Shown: positions 11,765-23,239 of the stretch, piece by piece
How the letters are laid out: each line of letters opens with the position of its first letter
Numbering within the stretch: the stretch's first letter is position 1
Origin: Typhlomys cinereus
Taxonomy: Eukaryota; Chordata; Mammalia; Rodentia; Platacanthomyidae
Direction of reading: 5' to 3'
Length of the DNA: 64,000 nucleotides
Assembly: GCA_023101885.1 (NCBI GenBank)
Contig: JALPQD010000391.1
Span: 1 to 64,000 of the forward strand
Notes under the pieces: model-generated
What the model was told of the DNA's origin: nothing
The model's database searches: none
What the model saw: only the letters and a program-made list of their open reading frames with translations
Program-made: the position numbers and the translations under genes

Positions 11765-12713
11765 GGCTGCCGAGTCAGGAGCCTGGCGGGGGCAGAGCCG
11801 AGGGACCCGGTTGGCCCCCAACACTCCCTCCTGCACCTGGCTCCGGTTCTCTGTGTCGGGGCGCGTGGGGGTAGCTGGGGGATGAGGATGAGCTGGGGCA
11901 GGAGGGGCCCCGGGTGGGTGACGCTCTGCTGTAGTGTGGGGCTAGGTACCAGCTTGGCTTGTCCCTTCCGTCCGTGACTTGGCGTCAGGGTGCTACTTAG
12001 CTGGCTCTCCTGGAAGATGGACCCAGCATCTCTCCGGCTTTCCTGGTGTGTCCACCACGGTGCTGGGCCCTTGGGTACAGAGGTGACTGGGAAGGGAGCT
12101 GAGAGGGGCTTGTCAGTGTCAGACCCCGACACGCCAGGGGTGGCAACTCTTCAGAGCGCGCGCAGCAGGGGCACCGGCTGGCAGGCAGAGGCAGGGAGCC
12201 ACGCTGAGGTCTAGGGGCAGTGCCAAGTGTGGGGCTGTCATTGTGTATGACGGGTCTGTTTCGGGGGTGACCGTCAACCGGACAGGGCGCCCCCTGCCAG
12301 TGCTCTGTGCACTTCACCCTTCTTCCAAATCACCCCCTTAGATGCCTAAATGATATCTTTCAAGTAACACAGAAGTTTTTATTTTATTAAAAAAAAAAAG
12401 GTATAGCTTCCTTACACATAAGAAGACATATATGCAGAGTTTAGTTTTATGGGCCCTTGGAAGGGGGCACCTCCGCCTTACACCCCACCAGTCAGACCTC
12501 CATGCTTCTGGTTCTTTGTGTTCCTGGGAGAGAGGACACCCCATATGTTTCCTCTTACTGTTGTTCCTTTGTAAATGTCCCGCAGACAGCCTTGAAGACA
12601 GACCCGCTGAGCAGCGCCGTTTGTAAACCCACGTGAAATGTAGTCCCCCTGTTTTCCTCGAGGTCTTTTTCCAAGTCTTAGAGGGATAAGCTCCCCTGAC
12701 AGCCAAAGCCTGT

Positions 12714-12719
12714 AATAAA
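12714..12719 (+). terminator. Proximal polyadenylation signal AATAAA of Ablim2
   Basis: A canonical AATAAA lies 950 nt after the Ablim2 stop. Cleavage would fall around 12730-12745. The following bases (CCTGTTGCCTGGT) are only moderately GT-rich, so this may be the weaker of the two sites. Confidence 0.5.
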
Positions 12720-13220
12720 AGCCCCCTCTTCCTGTTGCCTGGTCCCACACACCATTCTGGTACAAGCGCTCACTGTAGCCTTGTGACACAAGCCACGCAC
12801 GCCCTGGCAGGATGCTTCCACATGCCCCGCACAGATGCCCACCTGCTAGCCATGAGGTGGGCGGGCACCTTCCAGGACCACACCCCTTCCAACCTGTGTG
12901 CCCAGCAAGCGTGCAGGAAGGGGCAGCTGGCTAACGGTGGTTCCCAGTGACAGCGTGCCCGTCTGTAGTAAGGTGGGATAGGGCGCGCAGACAGATATCC
13001 TCCGGTGCCCAGCTGTCCCTGCCAGTCACCCTTCTTCAGCCTCCTCACGGCCAGAAACATGTCGAGTCCTGTTAGGCCCTGAAGTTCTCGCCAGCCTGGT
13101 TGAGCCGTGAGGGGGAACATTTGGCATCTAGCTCGCTTCCTGCCACTTAGCGCCCCAGGCCTGTGCAGTTGGAAACCCCCATCTCCTAGCTCCTGCACTG
13201 TCCCAGGGGACACCTGGGAA

Positions 13221-13226
13221 AATAAA
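13221..13226 (+). terminator. Distal polyadenylation signal AATAAA of Ablim2
   Basis: A canonical AATAAA sits 1.46 kb after the stop, followed within about 50 nt by a T/G-rich stretch (TGTGTGGTTTCTGTAGATGG) typical of downstream elements. It is the more convincing main 3' end. Rodent-type interspersed repeats start only beyond it. Confidence 0.6.
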
Positions 13227-13259
13227 AGGTGACGCACTGTAACCTATAAAACAACAAAG

Positions 13260-13747
13260 CCGCTTGTTGAAAGCATGTGTGGTTTCTGTAGATGGGGTTT
13301 GCACAGCCTGGGGGTGGGGGGTGCACAGAGTGGGGTCAGGTCCCAGGGAGTGGGGGGGCAGGTCCCTGGGAGCAAACCCCTGCCCTGTCCTGAGGGGCCA
13401 TGAGGGTTGGATCTTGGCTTGCTCGGCCTCAGAGAGGCAGCATAGTGCCCAGATGAGGAGTGAGTGAGGCCTGGTCTCTGCCCACCTGAGGCAGGATGGA
13501 GGACCGACCCCCCAAGTGGCCCCCAGTGCCCCTCCTGAGACCATGAGACCCCTTATAGAGAGAGGGTGGCCCGAACTCTGCCCTACTGAGGTCTCCCCAG
13601 AGCATAATAAGGAAGGGCATTCCGGACAGATGGAGCTCTGGTGGCTGGTCATGGTGGACATGAGGCTGGGGTCATGGCCAGTGAGAAGGACCGGAGCCAT
13701 CCCAGGTTAAAGGTCTCACAGTCCCTAACGTTATGCCAGTGACAGTA
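13260..13747. other. Intergenic sequence after Ablim2
   Basis: Nothing recognisable apart from G-runs near 13310-13365. This is the start of the roughly 18-kb gap between the Ablim2 3' end and the CpG island at 31.2 kb. Confidence 0.6.
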
Positions 13748-13752
13748 CTAAC

Positions 13753-14111
13753 TGTCCCTGTTCCTCTTCTCATTGCTGTGAGACACCAATGAAGCTCTAA
13801 CGACTCAAGGGAGAAAGAGCTTTAGTCAGCCTACAGTTTCAGAGGGGCAATACAATCCATCATGGGGGGAAAGACATAGCTGGCAGTAGAAGCTGAGGTG
13901 GCCTAAGTCACTGCAGATATCAGGGAGGCAGAGAACTGTTGCCACCACATGTACAAGAGCAGACTCACTCATTCAGCAGGGCAGGGCTGACCAACCTCAA
14001 GAACTGCCCTCTGTGACTGCTTCCTCCAGCAAGGGTCCACCTCCTAAAGGTGCCGTGCCTTTCCCAACTAAAGAGTAAACACATGAGCCCTTGGGAGCTC
14101 AAACCATGACA
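13753..14111 (-). repeat. 3' LTR of the MaLR element
   Basis: It aligns along its length with 16232-16598 (shared blocks include GGCCTAAGTCACTGCAGA, CATGGCTGGCAG-like text and CACCTCCT..AAGGTGCC). The pair differ at many positions, so the insertion is old. Confidence 0.85.
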
Positions 14112-14557
14112 CCTCTGACCCCCCAAAGGCTCATTGGCATCTCATGCAAACCATACTCAGCCCAACTTTAACAGTCTTCATAGATTATATCATAGTTCCA
14201 ACACAGTCCAAAGCCTCCTATAAAAGTCAAAAGACAAGTTACATACTTCTAACACACAGTCAGCACAGAATAAACATTCCTATTCCAAAAGGGAAGAATG
14301 GAGGGTATATTCAGGAAAGATAGGTCCATAACAAGACTGAAAACCATCAGGATAAACTCCAAATCCTGCAGCTCCAAGTCCAACAAACGAACCTCTGTTG
14401 AGATTATCTCAATTACAAAAGGCTTTGGTTTCATCACTCCAGTGAAACTGCCCATAGAACATGTTACTCTCTTGGATTGGCTCCTCCTAGGGTAGACAGC
14501 TGTCCTTGACAGATGTCCCATGTTGGTCCTGGCATCACTAACATTTTCATTTCTCAA

Positions 14558-14790
14558 AGCTGAAGAGACAGCTCAGGGGTTAAGACTTTGTCTTGCAAAC
14601 AGAAGGTCCTGAGTTTGGATCCTATGTCCCACATAAAAACACCAGGCAGAAATGGTGGTGACCTGCACTTCCGGCCCTGGTGGTTAGAGCTTAGGAAATC
14701 CCAGAGTGAAGTAAAAAGGAGGTAGAAGCAATCCAGGATGATTACAGAAGTCACCCTTGGTCCTCCGTAGGGTCACACAGTGCCCTCTGA

Positions 14791-14838
<48 letters not shown>

Positions 14839-14877
14839 TGCATGCATGCATACATACATACAAAAATACATATCTTT
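14558..14877 (+). mobile_element. B2-type SINE with extended body, nested in the MaLR
   Basis: It starts GCTGAAGAGACAGCTCAGGG GTTAAG (A box), followed by GGTCCTGAGTTTGGATCC (B box). The body shares the CTGCACTTCCGGCCCTGGTGG and GGAGGTAGAAG blocks with other copies here, and the tail is a long (AC)n. The 9-bp ATTTCTCAA flanks it at 14549-14557 and 14878-14886, a short target duplication. Confidence 0.85.
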
Positions 14878-15242
14878 ATTTCTCAATGCAAAGCAGGCTT
14901 TAACTCCACAGCACAAATGCCTTTCTCGGGGCTCTCGGCAGACTTTCCAGTCTTGTCACATATTGCCTGACTTCTACCATTCTCTGAAACCTTGGAGGTT
15001 GGATCCACAACCTCTTTCCTCTTGCATCTTTGATGCCTGTAAAAGCAGAACCACATGAACAATTTTGTCAAGTTCTACTATATCCTCCAGGTGGAGATTG
15101 ACCCCTTGAATCACAGTTGATTCAGTTTCTTTGTGCTAATGCTGGGAAGAATCTCTGTCTCTCTTGGGCAGTTGCTTCAGAGGAGGAACAGACTTTTCCT
15201 CTGGAACTCCTTTAGCTCTTTCTTTTCAAAAGAATTTTCATT

Positions 15243-15505
15243 TTTAAAAATTTTTTTATTATTTATTCAATTGTGCGTGTGTGCGCGTGTGTGTAGAACC
15301 ACGGATGAATTCGGGAACCACCCTGGACCACCTCCACCTCCTTCTTGAGGCTGCCCCGGGATTCACGGGCTCCGCTCTACCAGGACCAGAAACGAAGGCC
15401 ACCCCTGCTTCTGCCCGGCGTCTATATGTGGGGTCTAGGATCCGAACTCAGGACCTTCCGCCTGCAAGGCAGAGGCTTAATCCCTGAGCCACCTCTCCAG
15501 CCCCC
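15243..15505 (-). mobile_element. B2-type SINE with extended body, nested in the MaLR, antisense
   Basis: It reads antisense as TTTTTATTATTTATTCAATTGTGCG, GAACCACGGATGAATTCGGG, then a B box (GGATCCGAACTCAGGACC) and an A box ending CTGAGCCACCTCTCCAGCC. The flanks AAGAATTTTCATT (15230-15242) and AAGGGTTTTCATT (15506-15518) match at 11 of 13 bases, so this is a real target duplication. Confidence 0.9.
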
Positions 15506-16231
15506 AAGGGTTTTCATTCTTATGGGTGGGAACCTTCCCAGAGAGTCTTGCCCTCAGGATGCAGCTTCTTCTATTGTGCAAATTGAGAGCAGGCTTTGAT
15601 TTGCTTACGGTGCTAATTTCTTTAACAATAGCCGCCATTTTGGTGTCTGCATTCTCTGTAAACTTGCCCTCATGGTTTTTTCTTCCAATTTCACAGTTTT
15701 TACTTCTTTTTACCTAATTTCTGCTTTTTTCATCATAACTCTGAACAAGAGCTCTAAAAAGCAGCCATGCTACACTGTCAAGAATATATTGCCTTGGAAC
15801 TTCCTTTGCCAAATGCTCCAATTTAACTTCAGGTAAGCCTTCAGCATGAGGACAAAACTTGACCAAACACTTCTACCAACACATCACTCCATTGCCCCTT
15901 GTACAGTTCAAAATGCAGTCTCCATTCCCCCTGAATCATCACAAGCTGGGCTCCCACTGCCTGCATCTCTAGCAGCATTACTCTTTTCCAAATTTACACA
16001 AGAATACCCTTGTGGCCCTATCTCTAAGACACAAAGGCTTCCCGGCACAAAGTCCAAAGTTCTCCATATTTCTCCCAACAAGCAGTTCCTAAGGCACCCT
16101 AGCCACATCTCAGCAATGGCCATACTGCTGGCTACCAACTTCTCTCAGTTTCACAAACAGCAACTTCACTTTTTGGCACAGAGTCTCTTAGCCTCATACA
16201 ACAGCACCCCCACTACTCTGGTACCAGTTTC

Positions 16232-16598
16232 TGTACTGGTTATTCTTCCGGTGCTGGAAGACACCAAGGAGACTCAAACAACTTAAGGGAGGAAAGGAGA
16301 TTTATTCAGCTTCTATTTCTAGAGGTGAGATACAGTCCACTATGGCAGGAAAGACATGGCTGGCAGCAGAAGCTGGAGGTGGCCTAAGTCACTGCAGACA
16401 TCAGAGGCCGAGAGCTGCCGCTGCAAGCTCAAGAGCAGATTCACTCAAGCAGGGCGGGGCTAATCCACCTCAAGGCCCGCCCTCTAGGACTGCCTTCTTC
16501 CAGCAAGACTCCACCTCCTCAAGGTGCCTTGACTTTCCCAAACTAAAGATTCAAACACATGAGCCCGTGGGGGACAAACCCCATTTCAAACCATGACA
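16232..16598 (-). repeat. 5' LTR of the MaLR element
   Basis: This is the partner of 13753-14111. On the minus strand it begins TGTCATGGTTTGAAATGGGG and ends CCAGTACA. The similarity covers the whole 360 bp. Confidence 0.85.
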
Positions 16599-16809
16599 GT
16601 AACTCTCATGAATTGGGTTTCCACAAAGCTGCCCAGCACTCACTCAGAGCCTGCTTGATGGACGGCATTTCTGTCTACCCCTGGCCACGTCAGAAGTGGG
16701 GCGTCCTGTCCTCATCCAGTCCTGGCAAGCTGCTTTCTGTCTCTCTCCCCTGCACAGCTGGCGCAGCTGGATGACACAGCATGTAAGGTGTCACCGTAAC
16801 CAAGGATCA

Positions 16810-17037
16810 TGGGGAGGTCTCAGCCGTCCTGTCCCAGGCAGCCGTCCTGTCCCAGGCAGCCATCCTGCCCCCAGGCAGCCGTCCTGTCCCAGGCAGCCAT
16901 CTTGTTCCAGGCAGCCATCTTGCCCCCAGGCAGCCGTCCCGCTCCAGGCAGCCGTCCTGTCCCACGCGCATCTCCACTTTGTCCCAGGCAGCCGTCCTGC
17001 CCTAGGCAGCCGTCCTGCCCCAGGCAGTTGGGGCACT
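16810..17037 (+). repeat. Minisatellite of 17-18 bp units (about 11)
   Basis: The unit is CCCAGGCAGCCGTCCTGT with variants CCATCTTGTT and CCCGCT. One unit is interrupted by CACGCGCATCTCCACTTTG. Frames on both strands are open across it (RQPSCP or DGCLGQ repeats) because no stop occurs in the unit. Confidence 0.95.
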
Positions 17038-17348
17038 GTGGTCCAAGCCACCCTCGCTGCTCACAGTTTGTTTCCCAACAGCCCCTGTTATCACCCCACA
17101 GCCAAGAACAATGCTCTGAAAGCAGCGATTGAAAGTGCCCTGCTCGTGGCGTCCCCTTGCCCAGGGCGCCTGTGTGGCCCCTGAATGCCGCTGTACCAAT
17201 TCTTTTCCTAGCCAGCTTCTCCCCCTTCTCCCTCATGGGCAGCACTGTTCTTCCTTCTCCAGTCACCTAGAATTGGCTCCTGCGTGGTCCTTCTGCTCAC
17301 TCAGAGCCCAAGCCCTGCCTGGGATCCCACAAGTACCTTTTGGGGCTT

Positions 17349-17351
<3 letters not shown>

Positions 17352-17395
<44 letters not shown>
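17352..17395. repeat. (TG)n microsatellite, about 22 repeats
   Basis: An uninterrupted TG run followed by GTACATTCACAAG, 85 bp upstream of the antisense SINE at 17480. It may be the amplified tail of that SINE. Confidence 0.97.
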
Positions 17396-17397
<2 letters not shown>

Positions 17398-17479
17398 ATT
17401 CACAAGTGGGTGTGGAAGCTGGAGGCTAACACCAATGCTCTTCACAGTTTGTTTGACACTTTTTTCTGTGTTTGACATT

Positions 17480-17665
17480 TTAAGCCTTTATTTTTGAGAG
17501 AGAGAAGACTCACACATGCATGCCATGGCACGTAGATGAGGTCAGAGGACAACTTTGAAAAGTCAATTCTTTCTTTCCACTATGGGGGCTTCTGGGGATT
17601 GAACTCAGGTTGCCGAGTTTGTGAGCGGTCACCTTACCTGCTGAGCTATCATGCTGGCCCTTCTT
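17480..17665 (-). mobile_element. B3/B2-type SINE, antisense
   Basis: TTTTTGAGAGAGAGAAGACTCACACATGC is followed by GAGGTCAGAGGACAACTTTG, GGGGATTGAACTCAGGTTGC (antisense B box) and TGCTGAGCTATCATGCTGGCCC (antisense A box). This is the standard antisense B3 arrangement. Confidence 0.85.
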
Positions 17666-18464
17666 CCTTCTTTCCCCTTCTTCTTTGAAGCAGAGTCTCT
17701 CCCTACGGCCTGGGACTTGCCGCCTGTGACTCCTGTGAGGTCACTGTCTCTTCCCCCCTAGCACGGGGGCTGCAGGCATTACAGGTGACTGGGTTTTTTT
17801 TTAAATGTGCATGTTGGTTACCAAGCAGAACCTCCTACTTTCATGGCAAGCACTTTGCTGATGGAGCCATCCCCAGGACCCCTGGTCTCTCCACCAGTTC
17901 TCTGATCACGTCCCCCATCCTACCCTAAGCCTTCAGGGTGGATGTGTGAGCACTCTAGCGGCCCATGCACCACAACTGTCCTGGAGTGCTTTGTGGTGAG
18001 GCTGGCATCTGTCCATGTCCTGGGCTGCCCCAAGCATCACAAGGGGTGGCTGCTTCTCGACCAGCAAGGACCCACTGCACTCAGAGATGATGGGGATGTT
18101 CTAGGTCCCCATCTGCTCTGGCAGCTGCCCCACGTCTGCAGGGTGGCTGATGTGACTGAACTTCAAGTTAGTAGCCATGCATGGCTGGTGGCTGGGCCCC
18201 TCCAGAGGGTCTCAAGTTGGTACTGAGTCCCGTTTGACACGCTTCCCAGGTACCTGGAGTCTGTCGTTCTGTCTCATGGTGAGTATAATGCAGTGTGTCC
18301 TCAGGACGGATTAGCAAGCCTGCTGTGCTCGCCCCTCCCCCTCTCCTGTCCCCAGGTATATGGAGGCACCACAAGGCCCTTCTCTTAGTAGTCCTGGCAT
18401 CTGCCATCCGAACCCACCTGATTCCCTGGGCTTCAACCCCACCGTGTAGAAGCCCATGGAAGCC
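17666..18464. other. Intergenic stretch
   Basis: The first 200 bp keep a weak antisense B1/B3 flavour (GCAGAGTCTCTCCCTACGGC; CTGCAGGCATTACAGGTGAC; GGTTACCAAGCAGAACCTCC). The remainder is unique GC-rich sequence without a recognised feature. Confidence 0.5.
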
Positions 18465-18577
18465 AGCTGTGGTGGTTGGTACTTGGAGTCCCGTGTGGAG
18501 GCTGGCAGGAGCATCTGGAAGCTCAAGACGAGTTTGAGGCAAGCCTGAGCTATGTGAGCCCCGTCTCAAAAAGCCCC
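18465..18577 (+). mobile_element. B1 SINE, sense
   Basis: GCCAGCTGTGGTGGTTGGTA is followed by AGGCTGGCAGGAGCATCTGG, AGTTTGAGGCAAGCCTGAGC and GAGCCCCGTCTCAAAAAG. This is a diverged B1 in sense orientation. Confidence 0.8.
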
Positions 18578-18624
18578 CCCAGGAGTTCATTTCCACAGTC
18601 TCTGCTTACCAAGAAGTAAAAATC

Positions 18625-19006
18625 AACCCCCCAGCTCCTGCAGACACCCCCCAGCTCCTGCAGACACCTCCCCCAGCTCCTGCAGACATCCCCCAGCTCC
18701 TGCAGACATCTCCCCCAGCTCCTGCAGACACCCCCCAGCTCCTGCAGACACCCCCCAGCTCCTGCAGACACCCCCCCAGCTCCTGCAGACATCCCCCAGC
18801 TCCTGCAGACATCCCCCAGCTCCTGCAGACATCCCCCAGCTCCTGCAGACATCCCCCCAGCTCCTGCAGACACCCCCCCAGCTCCTGCAGACACCCCCCA
18901 GCTCCTGCAGACATCCCCCCCAGCTCCTGCAGACACCCCCAGCTCCTGCAGACACCCCCCCAGCTCCTGCAGACACCCCCCCAGCTCCTGCAGACACCCC
19001 CCCACA
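18625..19006 (-). repeat. Minisatellite, 18 units of 19-22 bp
   Basis: The unit is CCCCAGCTCCTGCAGACA plus a run of 3-7 C. The C-run length and CACC/CATC vary from unit to unit, shifting the frame, so translated frames alternate between LQELG, CRSWG and AGAG motifs on the minus strand. The G-rich minus strand has runs of G at 20-bp spacing. Confidence 0.95.
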
Positions 19007-22000
19007 GTGTTGCTTTTCCAGTTCTTCAGACATTTCGCTTGGCCAGCGTCCCATGCCCAGGCTCGGGACTCAGTCCCCAAAGCGGCCCTTCCGCTTCCAA
19101 GTGCCGGCGGCACCCAGCGGCTTCCCTGTGCTTTTGCCCGGCTGCTTTGAGTGAGGCTCCCATGACCCCCTGCTTATGTTTCATGCTTCACGCGGCTTGC
19201 AGAGTAGACAGTTTGCCATGAGGGTGTGGATGAGAGGTTATCAGGCAAGCATGTGTGTGGGGACCCACACCCTCTGGGCAGCCACCTTCCTGCCGCCTTC
19301 ATGGGCTCCGCTCAATCCTTGAGTTTCCTGGCTCTATCACCTGACAGATCACCATACACGAGTGGCAACCTGTGTCCTCCCGGCTCCCCAGGGGCTGCGA
19401 GCCTCTGGGCCCCTCTCCTCTGTCCCCATTCTGAAGCCGGCTAGTTCCCTCCAATCACCTGGCAGCTCATCGGCCCTGACAAATCACTCTGGAGACCCAA
19501 AAGCTTTTCAGAGTTGTGTGCCAGGAAGCAGACAAGACCCAGGGCACATTTCACCTCACACCGCCCACACAAGGCCTGAGGCCAAGTCTGGCTCGGGCTG
19601 CGCCAGCCTTAGTGAATGCCTGTGGCACCCACCTCCCTAGAGCAGCGCCGGCGGGCCGCGCTGGAAATCCCCAGGCAGAGGCCACGGGAGGCGTCAGGGC
19701 CTGCACAGTCTCCTTCCTGCCCTTGTTCGCGGAGCACTTGCTCGAGGCAACTGACGGGTCTTTATACTGGCGGGTCTCAGCAGCTGCACGGCAGGCAGCC
19801 CCGCAAGTGGGAACTGGTCACGTGAGCCCCATGACCACAGGGGTCTCAGGAAGTAGAGGCACTGTGTGTCCACGAAGGGAAGAGGGCTAGAGCTGCAGGA
19901 GAATGTGGCCAGGTCCACGGCGCGGGCTGCGCGAGGCTCCCACGGACACCCGTGACTCAGCGACTCTGCGTGTGAATCTGCTTGGGCTCCCTTGGCGGCC
20001 CTGTCCATCCTGTAGACCGACTGCTCCGAGGCCCTGCCACATCCAGCGCCCCTCTAGGGAGCTGGCACGCACGCACCATGTTCTGTGTTGTGAGGGGTCC
20101 TCAGCAGAGGACAGGGGACCCATGGCGCCCCCAGGCCAACTCTCGGTAAAGTCCTCTACGGCGGCCCTGCCCCCACAAGTGCCTGTCCTACGAGGTGGCG
20201 TCCTCCCAGCACCCCCTCGCACGGAGTGGCAAGAGCCGGGTACCCCGGCCAGCAGTCATGACCAGTGAGGTCTGTGGGTATGAGAAGGGGGCAGAGAGAG
20301 GGTGGTCAGCAGAGGAGGGGGCCACAGAGAGGAGCCTGACCACATGCGGGGGGGCCACCCTGAGTGTCTGACCCACTTCTGCTCCAAGGAGCTCGCTGTC
20401 CGTGCAGCGAGCCCCCAGTGCAAGCACCCCCTAACCCAGGGCCAAGTTTCTGGGGGTGCCGAGCTGCAGGATGGTGTGTGGTGTGATCCAGGCAGAACAT
20501 TTTTCAAAAGTGGCAACCGGTCCTCACCCCAAAGCTGGACCCAATCCCATGTGGGTAGAAGGTGGTGAGGCCCTTGAGGGAGGGTTTTGGGTCCAGGACC
20601 GGCCCTGGCCCAGGAGAAGCACAGTGAGTCATGGTACACTCCCCTGTCACTCTCTCTCGAGACACTGGGGTCCTCATGAGAGAGCACCTCCTTTCACCAG
20701 GAGGCTGAGCCCAGAGAGGCACCTCAAACACATCAGGGGCGCCCAGCTGTGGTGCCGGCAGACGCCACACCCCTCTGGAGAGACGCCGGCCCTTGCCTGG
20801 TCAGATCCTGGCCTGCACCCAGCTGTGACAGCTGGGTCTTCAAGTCACCCATCACAGAAGACCCACTTGTGCTCAGGAGCAGCGGGGGCGGTGGATTGGA
20901 AGTGTCCTGCAATGCCGTGCCCTCCCAGACACGTGAGAGGGGGTCTGGCCTACTCCCCACCGATAACCCAGGGAGAGGCTGGATTCTGCAGCTCTGGGCA
21001 CAGGTAGGGACACAGCTTGTGCCAGTGGGGGCAACTGTGTCCGGGGAGTCCTAGCAATAGGCTGGCACTGCCTGCTGCCTAATTCTCCAGGATCTCGAAT
21101 GGCTGCAGCTGCAGGACACCAGGCAGCCCTGTCACAACACCTCTGCGAGAGGGTCGCCGCCTGCTCGATCCTCCGCACCTCCTTGCTCCTCCCACGGTGC
21201 CCCCCGGATGTTGCCCCCGCCCTGTGTTTTGGCAGCAGGAGCTGCCGTAGGCTTTGCTCCCAGCTGCACTCTGCCGCGGTCTTTCCAGCTCTGGGGCGGC
21301 CCCTCAAGACCCGCAGAAAGTCTCACCCCGGGTCAGGCCAGCTACAGCTGCAGCTGGGTCACTTTCTTCCTGAGCAGCAGTTCTACTCTCGGAGGGTGGA
21401 CAGGGCTGAACGGGGTTCCGTGGGAACCTGGCCAGGCGCAGTCCCCTGCCGCAGAGCTGGGAGGCCTGTCCCCAGCACACTGCACTCCCGGGGATTGGAA
21501 CAGGGAGGAGGTTCTTCCCTGGGGGTCTATGGCCAAGCTGGGCTTTCAGAATGACGGAAGCCTCCTGCTCGCCAGCCTGAGCCAGGGGGCTGCAAGTACC
21601 CTGGGCTGCCCAGGCTCCAGGGCCAGTCCTGCCCCGTCAGTCTACCTTCCTGACACACCCCAGACATCTCTCCATTGTCTTGTGGACCAGATTTTCTCAC
21701 TTCTTCCAGTGCATGGTCATTATCTAATGTGCAGATGGAGCCATCTGGGGACCTCACTGCCTCCCCATCCCCACAAAAGCCCAGCTCCTTCCAGCTCCTT
21801 CCAGCTCCTTCCAGCCCTGCCTGCCACGCCTCCCTCCCCCTTCCCCATCTCTTCTCACCCTTCACTTCCTGCACCTGGGTTTTTTTAGCAGCTACTTCTC
21901 ACCTCCCTCCCAACACTATACCCTTCTCAAAGGTTTTTCTCTGTACTTGGAATTCCTGTCTGACAAATGTCCACTAGGTCTGAGACAGACAGTCAGTCAG

Positions 22001-22020
22001 TCAGACACACAGAGACAGAC
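19007..22020. other. GC-rich intergenic sequence without a recognised feature
   Basis: About 3 kb with many scattered CpGs around 19,600-20,250, where GCGCCGGCGGGCCGCGCTGG lies. No splice-framed exon, RNA gene or mobile element that I can name. A short CCAGCTCCTT tandem (about four copies) lies at 21780-21815. The overlapping open frames reflect high GC and low stop density. A small CpG-rich regulatory element near 19.6-20.2 kb is possible. Confidence 0.5.
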
Positions 22021-22021
22021 A

Positions 22022-22071
<50 letters not shown>
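22022..22071. repeat. (AC)n microsatellite
   Basis: About 24 AC repeats, preceded by (CAGT/CAGA)-type tetranucleotides at 21985-22020. Confidence 0.97.
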
Positions 22072-22073
<2 letters not shown>

Positions 22074-22494
22074 TCTGCTATGACTTCCAAGACAGGATCC
22101 CCCTCTCTCATCCATTATGTCCAAATGATCCAGCTCAACCAATCTTCACTTAACTGGGTGCTAATGAAACAGGTAAACAGGGAGCCTGAACCTCAAGCCT
22201 ATCGAAGTTACAAGCACTGAAATCCAGGGAGTGTGGGGAGCCTGGCAGGAGCAAAGTGCTGCCTCTCAACGCCTCTGACACCATGTCACCTTAGAGCAGA
22301 GCCAGAGGAAAGAGGGGTCAGCCAGCCAGGGCAGGGTGGGCAGGGCAGGAAAGGCTTTCCTTGGCAGAGGAAGGAAGTCATGCTGAGGTGAGAACAGGAG
22401 GCTCCCGGGACATCCAGGGGGGCCAGGCCAGCGCAGTGAGTCATCCCTTCTGGTCCTATGAGAGCTGGCCTGCATCTCCAAGGCCAGCTCAGGA

Positions 22495-22635
22495 GTATCC
22501 CTCTGCCCAGCCCCACTGCGGCCCACCCTGCCCAGCCCCGCTGCAGCCCACCCTGCCCAGCCCTGCTGTTGTCACCTTGCCCAGCCTGCTGTGGTCCACC
22601 CCGCCCAGCCCACCGCAACCCACCCTGCCCTGCCT
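22495..22635 (+). repeat. Degenerate C-rich minisatellite, unit about 25 bp
   Basis: Five to six degenerate copies of CCCAGCCCCGCTGCAGCCCA-CCCTG can be aligned, drifting at the right end (CCTTGCCCAGCCTGCTGTGG). Confidence 0.8.
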
Positions 22636-23239
22636 GGCCACTCCTGCATGGTCCGGTGGTTACTTGTGCAGAAATTTGTACCTTGAGTCTGGCTAGACTT
22701 GGAGACCGTGGCTGCCTCAGCCAGTGAGGTCCTCGATGGAGCCCCCAGCTAGGATGGAACCCCATGGTCCTCAAGACCCAGAGGTTCATTAACATCCCTA
22801 CTCTGGATGAGAGTCCCCTGGGATCACCTCTCTCTCAGCCCATGCCCTCGAGGTCTGCCATCAGGTCTACTTTGGGGAGTCCCTAACTTCAGACACCCAT
22901 CTTTCCAGTTGCCTCATCTGCAGAGTACAGAGGTGTCCATCTATCAGGGAGGATGTAGAACATGTCATCAGAGGACACAGAGTGGAAGGGGTGTCCCTCC
23001 TCAGCGTGGTGGTGTCCAGGTCGCCGGAGTGTCTGTCACAGCTTCAGGCCTGGATCTCTGGTTCTGACGCTAGGAATGTGGGTGCCCCAGGCAGGTCCTT
23101 GTGGCAACCCCCAGGCTGCACCTGCTCAAGATGGGTAAGGGCCCAGGGTTCTTGTGCATAGACCCAGGGCAATGCGGCCCTTTCGCTGGAGCCGAGACTG
23201 TAGCTGGTAGGTCTCAGGCCTCAAAATGAGAAGCACATG

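Larger units (their letters stand above)
11765..13245 (+). other. Ablim2: Ablim2 3' untranslated region
   Basis: Sequence after the stop codon contains no recognisable coding exon and runs to one of two AATAAA signals (12714 and 13221). It includes a T-rich then A-rich stretch near 12378-12400. The 3' end coordinate is inferred from the distal signal plus about 20 nt. A GT-rich segment near 13273-13310 fits a downstream cleavage element. Confidence 0.7.
13753..16598 (-). mobile_element. Complete MaLR (ERVL-type) LTR retrotransposon, minus strand, non-coding
   Basis: Two LTRs in the same orientation (13753-14111 and 16232-16598) bracket a 2.1-kb internal region. Read on the minus strand, each LTR begins TGTCATGGTTTGA and ends in CA (GGGACA or AGTACA). 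The internal part starts with TGGTACCAGAGTAGTGGGGG just inside the 5' LTR, the usual MaLR leader. Flanking 5-mers are CTAAC (13748-13752) and GTAAC (16599-16603), a target duplication differing at one base. No gag/pol reading frame is visible, as expected for this non-autonomous class. Two SINEs are nested inside. The internal region without them is about 1.5 kb, normal for MaLRs. Confidence 0.85.

Noticed and set aside
20876..21307. Overlapping open frames in the GC-rich intergenic region as a possible gene
   Set aside because: Frames overlap on both strands, have unfamiliar composition and lack consistent splice or polyadenylation signals.
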